DNA of 35,426 nt from Deltaproteobacteria bacterium (GTDB lineage Bacteria; Myxococcota_A; UBA796; UBA9615). Shown piece by piece: positions 30,796-35,426 of this stretch. The notes beneath the pieces are model-generated. The model ran no database searches, had not been told where the DNA came from, and worked only from the letters and a program-made list of their open reading frames with translations. The translations under genes were made by a program, and so were the position numbers. Numbering within the stretch: the first letter of the stretch is position 1; each line of letters starts with the position of its first letter. The DNA lies in contig JAGSHC010000037.1 in the NCBI GenBank assembly GCA_023954745.1, positions 1 to 35,426 of the forward strand. The letters are read 5' to 3'.

Positions 30796-32460
30796 CTACT
30801 GTGACGCCGCCTGTAGAGCCAGTTCAGCCCGCTCGAGATTCAGGGAGAAGGCGGGGCGGTCCGGCGCCAGGTCCGCCGCCAGGCCGAAGGACCGGACAGC
30901 GCAGGCCAGCTGCCCACGAGACGCACACGCCACACCCAGCGCGTTGTGCAGGGCCGGCTCTCCGGGCTGGCTCGTCAAGACCGCCTCACAGACGGCGACC
31001 GCCTGGGCGTGGGCCTGAGACGACGCGAGCAGACACGCCTGGCCGTTGACCCACCTGGACTCCGGGTCTCCCACCTGCATACCAAGCAACGCCCAATGCA
31101 GCGCCTCCTTGGGGTCGTCGCGGCCCAGGTAGGCGCGCGTCAGCACGCTGGCGCGCTCACGGGCGAGCCGGGTCGACGCAGGCGCCGGAGCGCCGAGGAG
31201 CAGGTCGCCGGCGGTGAAGGGATGCTCCTGCACCACTGTGCGGGCCAGGTTCAGCCGGAGAACCGGGTCATCGGGGTTGGCCTCGAGGGCCTGCCTCCAC
31301 AGCTGGAGCTCAGAGGTCCACGCGCCGGCCCGGGTGGTGCCGACCATCCCCGCCAACAGCGCCCCCCCAAACAAGGCCCAACCCGCCACGCGGGTTCGGG
31401 GGAGCCCCTGGCACAGCAGCAGCGCCGCGCCAAGCAGAGGGACCACCAACAGCGTATCGCCCTGACGCACGCTCGATGTCACCAGACCCGACACCGGCAG
31501 CAGCGCGCCCACCAACAGGAGCATCGGCGCGCGCCAGTTCGCCTTGAGCGCCGAGATGGCGCCGGTCGCCACGAGCAGCGACCAGCCCACCGCGGCCTGC
31601 GCCCCCACAGCGGCCTTGACCTCAGCCGCCGGGGCGATGCCCAGCGGTACCACGAGTCGAGACAGCAGCTCCGAGACCCGCCACCCCGCGCCCACGATCG
31701 AGGCCGCAGTCGGTGCGGGCTGGTCGTCGGCGCCCATCCCCACCTGACCCAGCACCCAGTGACGGGCCAACAGGAACACCACCACCGTGCCCCCGCTCGC
31801 GGCCGCGCCACCCCGACCAGAGGCCAACAACAGCAGGGGCGCCAGCACCCCAAGCTCCTTGCTCCCACAGGCCAGCGCTGTGAGCACCACGACCGCCACG
31901 CGACCCTCTGCCCACAGCAGCCAAACCAACGCCGCAGCGCAGAACAGATCCGTGCGTCCAGCGATATCCACCGCCCCCTCTGCCTGCAGCGGGTGCAGCA
32001 CAAAGAGACCCGCCAGGCCCAGGGCCAGCCCTGTGGGCAGGCTGCGTCGCACCCCCGCGAACAGCCCCAGGCCGGCCAACACCAGGGCCAACACGTTGGT
32101 GAGGTGAAATGCCCAGATCGCTCCCCCACCCCACAAGCTGTCCAGGTAGTAGCTCAGCGTCACGACAGGCCGCCAGTACGGCGACGGGCGCACCGCGTCG
32201 GTGACCCAGAACAGGTCGGCGCGCAGCGCCTGTGGCAGGGTCTGCAGCGCGTGCACCTGGGAGGTGGGCCCCACCAGCGACACCGAGTCGTGGACCGGTG
32301 GGGCCAGCATCGGCCAGAGGCCGAAGGACCATGCAAAGGCCACCCACGCTGCGACGAACAACGCCGCCCCCGCCAGCAGCAGCTCACGGGGGCGCGCCCC
32401 GCGCTCAGAACCTACGGGGTGCGCAGAACCCACGGAGCGCTCAGAACCTGCAGGGGTCAA
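30796..32460 (-). CDS. TMTC-like GT-C membrane protein with C-terminal TPRs
   Basis: A polytopic membrane protein (about ten helices) followed by TPRs. Segments match the TMTC/DUF1736 type of GT-C glycosyltransferase: 'YWRPVVTLSYYLDSLWGGG', 'FHLTNVLALVLAGLG', 'HPLQAEGAVDIAGRTDLFCA' and 'CGSKELGVLAPLLLL'. The TPR part includes 'LWRQALEANPDDPVLRLNLAR' and 'LHNALGVACASRGQLACAVRSFG'. Members transfer sugars from lipid-linked donors on the outer face of the membrane; activity here is untested. The start is uncertain: TTG at 32460 lies just after the apt stop, GTG at 32433 is possible, and an ATG at 32529 would overlap apt by 53 nt. It probably shares a transcript with apt. Confidence 0.8.
   Translation of the reverse strand: MTPAGSERSVGSAHPVGSERGARPRELLLAGAALFVAAWVAFAWSFGLWPMLAPPVHDSVSLVGPTSQVHALQTLPQALRADLFWVTDAVRPSPYWRPVVTLSYYLDSLWGGGAIWAFHLTNVLALVLAGLGLFAGVRRSLPTGLALGLAGLFVLHPLQAEGAVDIAGRTDLFCAAALVWLLWAEGRVAVVVLTALACGSKELGVLAPLLLLASGRGGAAASGGTVVVFLLARHWVLGQVGMGADDQPAPTAASIVGAGWRVSELLSRLVVPLGIAPAAEVKAAVGAQAAVGWSLLVATGAISALKANWRAPMLLLVGALLPVSGLVTSSVRQGDTLLVVPLLGAALLLCQGLPRTRVAGWALFGGALLAGMVGTTRAGAWTSELQLWRQALEANPDDPVLRLNLARTVVQEHPFTAGDLLLGAPAPASTRLARERASVLTRAYLGRDDPKEALHWALLGMQVGDPESRWVNGQACLLASSQAHAQAVAVCEAVLTSQPGEPALHNALGVACASRGQLACAVRSFGLAADLAPDRPAFSLNLERAELALQAASQ
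32401..32454 (-). repeat. 18-bp tandem repeat, three copies
   Basis: Three adjacent 18-bp units (32401-32418, 32419-32436, 32437-32454), each built on G.GC.CAGAACC on the plus strand, encode GSERSV / GSAHPV / GSERGA near the N-terminus of the GT-C protein. The units differ by a few bases, so the duplication is not recent. The repeat lies in the stretch where the start codon is uncertain. Confidence 0.8.
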
Positions 32461-32476
32461 CGGCTGCTCGCCGCGC

Positions 32477-33004
32477 TCAGTAGACCAGCAGCGACTCGAT
32501 CGGCAGCCCGGTGAGCTGCTCCCGACCATTGAGGAAGCCCAACTCCACCACGAAGCAGTTCGCCACCACCTCGCCTCCGAGCTGTTGAATGAGGTCGCAT
32601 GTCGCGCGCGCCGTGCCGCCAGTGGCGAGCAGGTCGTCCATCACCAGCACCCGCTGTCCGGCCTCAATGGCGTCCACGTGCACTTCGAGCCGGTTGGTCC
32701 CGTACTCCAGCGCGTACTCCACGCCGATGCACTTGTAGGGCAGCTTGCCCGGCTTGCGGGCGGGAACGAAGGCGGCGCCCAGCTCGATGGCCAGCGGCGT
32801 CCCGAAGATGAACCCCCGGGACTCCATGCCCACCACGGCGTCGATTCGCTCACCTCGGAACTTGTCAGCGAAGTACTGGACGGTGGCCTTGAGCAGCGCG
32901 GCGTCAGCCAGCACCGGGGTGATGTCCTTGAACAGGATTCCCGGCTTGGGGAAGTCCGGAACGTCACGAATAGTGCTCCTGAGGACATCTACGAGGTCTT
33001 TCAC
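32477..33004 (-). CDS. apt: Adenine phosphoribosyltransferase
   Basis: A 175-residue protein of normal length for Apt. It contains 'VPDFPKPGILFKDITPVL', 'VVGMESRGFIFG', 'PARKPGKLPY' and the PRPP-binding loop 'VLVMDDLLATGGTA' (about 114-127). It salvages adenine to AMP. The GTG at 33004 is chosen because AGGAG stands 6 nt upstream and the protein then begins at the normal position for the family; longer readings run into the divergent gene. The membrane TPR gene follows closely on the same strand. Confidence 0.95.
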   Translation of the reverse strand: MKDLVDVLRSTIRDVPDFPKPGILFKDITPVLADAALLKATVQYFADKFRGERIDAVVGMESRGFIFGTPLAIELGAAFVPARKPGKLPYKCIGVEYALEYGTNRLEVHVDAIEAGQRVLVMDDLLATGGTARATCDLIQQLGGEVVANCFVVELGFLNGREQLTGLPIESLLVY

Positions 33005-33099
33005 AGCGCTCTCCTGAGCAGCAAAGGGGTGGCACCCAAAGCGGGTGAGCCGGGCGTGAGGATAGCACGGAGGGCCTGAACACACGTTATCTTCGCCCG

Positions 33100-33804
33100 A
33101 TGTCAGCCCACCCCTCAGACACCACCGCCCCACCCCCTGCAGACCACGGCGAGGGCGCTCCAGCGGACCACAGGCTCTCCACGGAGCTCATGGAGTTCGT
33201 GGAATCGCTCAACGGTCAGGACGTGACCCTGGGAGAGCTGGTTGACATGATCGGGGACCGCGGACTGGGCCTGCTGCTGCTGATCCTGGCGCTGCCTGCT
33301 GCCCTGCCGCTGCCTGCCCCCGGCTACGCCACTCCCTTCGGGCTCATCATCGGCTCGCTGGCCATCAGAATGATGATGGGACGCACCACCCCCTGGGTGC
33401 CCAAGCGCTTCCGCGACAAGACCATGTCGCACAAGCTGCTGTCCTTCTCCGTGCGCAACGGGCGCCTGCCCTTGCGGGTGGTGGAGCTGCTGGTGCGGCC
33501 GCGCCTGTCCAGCCTCGCGCGGCATCGGGGCTTCCTGGCGCTGGTCGCGGTGATCATCCTGCTGATGGCGTGCAGCATGATCCTGCCGGTTCCACTCACC
33601 AACACGGCGCCGTCTTTTGTGATCTTCATCCTCGCGGCGGGCATCATCGAAGAGGACGGGCTGCTGCTGGCGGCGGGTCTGCTGCTGGCTCCGGTCGCGG
33701 CGCTGATCTCTGGCCTCGCCATCTACACCGCGATGACCGTGGGGCTGGACGCCGTGGATGAGACCGTCAAGCCCATGGTGAAGGGCTGGCTGGGCCTGGG
33801 CTGA
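33100..33804 (+). CDS. ExoD-family exopolysaccharide synthesis membrane protein
   Basis: The 234-residue protein matches the ExoD family: 'TLGELVDMIGDRGLGLLLLI' then 'LALPAALPLPAPGYATPFG', a mid segment 'RTTPWVPKRFRDKTMS', and several later helices. ExoD affects exopolysaccharide production in rhizobia, but its biochemical role is not settled. The first about 25 residues are a Pro/Ala/Asp-rich cytoplasmic tail. Divergent from apt with a 95-bp gap. TATCTT at 33088-33093 lies 6 nt before the ATG and no ribosome-binding site is seen, which may be another short-leader start, though no -35 box fits. Confidence 0.87.
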   Translation: MSAHPSDTTAPPPADHGEGAPADHRLSTELMEFVESLNGQDVTLGELVDMIGDRGLGLLLLILALPAALPLPAPGYATPFGLIIGSLAIRMMMGRTTPWVPKRFRDKTMSHKLLSFSVRNGRLPLRVVELLVRPRLSSLARHRGFLALVAVIILLMACSMILPVPLTNTAPSFVIFILAAGIIEEDGLLLAAGLLLAPVAALISGLAIYTAMTVGLDAVDETVKPMVKGWLGLG

Positions 33805-33816
33805 GGCGCAGGCCCC

Positions 33817-34569
33817 TCAGCCCCAGGGCTTCATGGCCTTGAGCGCAGCGTAGCTGGTCATGTCGGCGCGGATCGGGGTGACGGTGGCATAGCCCTGCTC
33901 TATCAGCGGACCGTCAGAGTCCTTGATGGCCTCAAAGCGCTCATGGCGACCGCCAATCCAGTAGTAGCGCCGGCCCCGTGGGTCCCTACGTTCGTCGACC
34001 TGGGCCTCGTAGTGGCGCACCCCCATGCTGGCGTTGCGGACCCCCGAGAGCTCGTGAGCGGGCCTGTCGGGCACGTTGACGTTGAGCAGCACCCGGGGGG
34101 GCAGGCCGTCGTTGACCACCCGCTGAGCCACCTTGAGCGCCACCTGGGCGGCTGTGTCCCAGCTGTGGTCCCTCTCGCCGGTCCCCCACTCCACGTACAG
34201 GGACACCGCCACGGCGGGCACCCCGTGCAGAGTGGCCTCCATCGCCGCAGCCACTGTCCCCGAGTACAGCACGTCATTGCCCAGGTTCGCGCCGCGGTTG
34301 ATGCCCGACACCACGATCGCGGGGGCCTGGTCGAGCAGGTGATGCAGGGCCACGTAGACGCAGTCCGCGGGGGTGCCGGACACCGAGTACCAGCGCGGCT
34401 CCTTTCGACGGATTCGCAGAGGCTTGTGCATGGTCAAGGCGTGGGACTGAGCGGACTGCTCCCGCTCGGGGGCCACCACCCACACCTCGCCCAACGCAGA
34501 CAGAGCCTGCTCGAGTGGTCGCAGCCCGGCTGCGTGAATTCCGTCGTCGTTGGAGATGAGGATGCGCAT
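33817..34569 (-). CDS. surE: 5'/3'-nucleotidase SurE
   Basis: The 250-residue protein carries the SurE signatures: 'MRILISNDDG' (Asp8, Asp9 bind metal), 'VVAPEREQSAQSHALT', 'SGTPADCVYVAL' and 'VSGINRGANLGNDVLYSGTV'. It dephosphorylates nucleoside monophosphates and is linked by family to stress survival. ATG at 34569 matches the universal N-terminus; a longer reading exists but is not supported. Convergent with the ExoD-like gene (12-bp gap) and head-to-head with the HEAT protein gene. Confidence 0.95.
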   Translation of the reverse strand: MRILISNDDGIHAAGLRPLEQALSALGEVWVVAPEREQSAQSHALTMHKPLRIRRKEPRWYSVSGTPADCVYVALHHLLDQAPAIVVSGINRGANLGNDVLYSGTVAAAMEATLHGVPAVAVSLYVEWGTGERDHSWDTAAQVALKVAQRVVNDGLPPRVLLNVNVPDRPAHELSGVRNASMGVRHYEAQVDERRDPRGRRYYWIGGRHERFEAIKDSDGPLIEQGYATVTPIRADMTSYAALKAMKPWG

Positions 34570-34600
34570 AGACAGACTTCGTTCTCTTTCACTTGAGGAC

Positions 34601-35056
34601 ATGCTCTCGGAGCGCCATGTTACACACCGGAGGTCCACCGGGAATATCCACACCGCGCTCCAGATGCAGGGGAGTATGCGCCCACGCTACGCGGATCTGT
34701 TTCGACGAATGCGCGACCTGGATCAGGTCCGCGCGGACGCTGCGTTTGATGCGGTCCTGTTCGATCGCGGTCAGGCGCTCCCAGACCTCGTCGAAGGCTA
34801 CGTGCTGCACACCGACGACCCGGTGCTGCGGTACTTCCTGGTGCAGCTGATGGGATTCTCCGGCTCCAAGGCGGCCGTAAAGCCGCTCATACTCGCCTTG
34901 GACGATCCTGATCCCTCGGTGCGCGCCGAGGCCTGCCGTGGCCTCGAAGACCTGCGCGCCCGCAAGGCCCACGCAGCCCTGAGGGCCAGGCTCACCGACA
35001 TGAGCCGCGAGGTGCGGGAAGCGGCGGCAGACGCCCTCAAGCGTATCGGCGGGTAG
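34601..35056 (+). CDS. HEAT-repeat protein
   Basis: The C-terminal part is a clear HEAT/PBS-lyase-type repeat pair: 'AVKPLILALDDPDPSVRAEACRGLEDL' and 'ALRARLTDMSREVREAAADALKRIGG', preceded by another helical pair ('ALPDLVEGYVLHTDDPVLRYFL'). Such proteins act as binding scaffolds; no enzyme motif is present. The start is uncertain. TTG 34550 and ATG 34556 or 34562 would overlap the divergent surE start, ATG 34601 avoids that, and ATG 34676 has an AGGGG just upstream. With 34601 the product is 151 residues. No signal peptide is seen. Confidence 0.75.
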   Translation: MLSERHVTHRRSTGNIHTALQMQGSMRPRYADLFRRMRDLDQVRADAAFDAVLFDRGQALPDLVEGYVLHTDDPVLRYFLVQLMGFSGSKAAVKPLILALDDPDPSVRAEACRGLEDLRARKAHAALRARLTDMSREVREAAADALKRIGG

Positions 35057-35120
35057 CCCTTTTTTTGGGGGGGCTCGGCCGCCTGCCACAGCCCTGCCAC
35101 AGCGTCGCCCCTGAAGTAGG

Positions 35121-35146
35121 AAACCCCCCGAGCAAGCTCGGAGGGT
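35121..35146 (-). terminator. Rho-independent terminator after tRNA-Pro
   Basis: On the minus strand CCCTCCGAG pairs with CTCGGGGGG around a CTTG-type loop (one T-G pair) and is followed by TTT. It begins 5 nt after the tRNA 3' end. Confidence 0.7.
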
Positions 35147-35150
35147 TCCA

Positions 35151-35228
<78 letters not shown>

Positions 35229-35288
35229 TACCAATTGGGGGATTTGTCGTTCGGCTGGATGAGACATCCCGCCAGCGACCCCCACGGT

Positions 35289-35426
35289 CTAACGAAGCGG
35301 CCCGAGGCCGTCAAGGCTTCTCAGGTCGTCTCTCAAGTCCCGCAGCTGAGCGCGCACGGCGGCCACGCGAACGGTAGCTTCTCGCAGCTTGTCGAGGTCG
35401 ATCGCGATGCCCGCGGCCGTTGCCGG
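35289..35426 (-). CDS. C-terminal end of an unidentified protein (continues outside window)
   Basis: On the minus strand a frame stays open from the window edge to TAG at 35289-35291, giving 45 residues. They are rich in Leu, Arg, Asp and Ala with heptad-like spacing ('[19 protein letters not shown]', '[10 protein letters not shown]'), so probably a helical or coiled-coil tail. Codon choice fits the region. It lies upstream of the tRNA gene on the same strand. I cannot name it. Confidence 0.5.
   Translation of the reverse strand, partial: PATAAGIAIDLDKLREATVRVAAVRAQLRDLRDDLRSLDGLGPLR

Noticed and set aside
30946-32514. Plus-strand 522-codon frame over the GT-C protein
   Set aside because: Arg/Gln/His-rich shadow without domains; the opposite strand encodes membrane helices and TPRs.
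35055-35074. AGCCC-T7-G7-CT just after the HEAT gene, as a terminator
   Set aside because: The T-run lies in the loop position rather than after a stem; it may be homopolymer noise or a weak structure.

Overview
The window is GC-rich bacterial DNA, apparently from the Myxococcota or a close deltaproteobacterial relative. The best taxonomic evidence is the secreted protein at 4761-8267. It carries FG-GAP-type repeats, a MopE-like metal-binding motif, an Asp-rich linker and a C-terminal Gly/Cys-helix-Arg tail of the MYXO-CTERM kind. An FHA-GAF-sigma54 activator at 27915-29690 and several TPR/HEAT lipoprotein-like or secreted proteins fit the same group. The assignment rests on reading alone, without a database search.

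Layout. (1) 1-3827: the tail of a large AAA/TPR regulator, translationally coupled to a protein that joins an HExxH metallopeptidase-like domain to a cyclic-nucleotide-binding domain. (2) 3888-26148: a polysaccharide locus of the Wzx/Wzy type. It holds a TylF-like methyltransferase, the FG-GAP surface protein, a Wzc-type chain-length regulator/tyrosine kinase, two different Wzy/ligase-like membrane proteins, a Wzx flippase, a short Wza-like outer-membrane lipoprotein, a FemAB/GNAT-like transferase, a tightly overlapping operon (glycosyltransferase - ATP-grasp - HAD phosphatase - methyltransferase), a UDP-GlcNAc 2-epimerase, a small PglC-like phosphoglycosyl transferase, a DegT aminotransferase and a CapD/PglF-like 4,6-dehydratase. 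Together these could make a UDP-amino-sugar, load it on undecaprenyl phosphate, extend and decorate the unit, flip it, polymerise it and export it. No Wzb-type phosphatase and no PglD-type acetyltransferase are visible.

(3) At about 26148 the dehydratase loses its natural C-terminus and meets, tail to tail, a multi-HTH gene that has also lost its C-terminus. This is either a rearrangement breakpoint or an assembly chimera, and the two sides of the window should not be assumed contiguous in the genome until it is checked. (4) 26967-35426: a different, more housekeeping-like region. It holds a TPR membrane protein with an in-frame amber codon, the FHA-GAF-sigma54 activator, a small HEAT-like secreted protein and coaE (the last three overlapping), a TMTC-like GT-C membrane protein with TPRs, apt, an ExoD-family protein, surE, a HEAT-repeat protein, tRNA-Pro(GGG) with a terminator, and the end of a further gene.

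Regulation visible in the sequence: three genes (3888, 21215, 26967) have a sigma70-like promoter whose -10 box ends only 7-9 nt before the ATG and no Shine-Dalgarno sequence, which suggests leaderless mRNAs. The wza operon has a good promoter whose transcript would begin with a strong GC hairpin. I saw no insertion sequences, CRISPR arrays, rRNA genes or replication origins, and no gene-free stretch longer than 300 bases.
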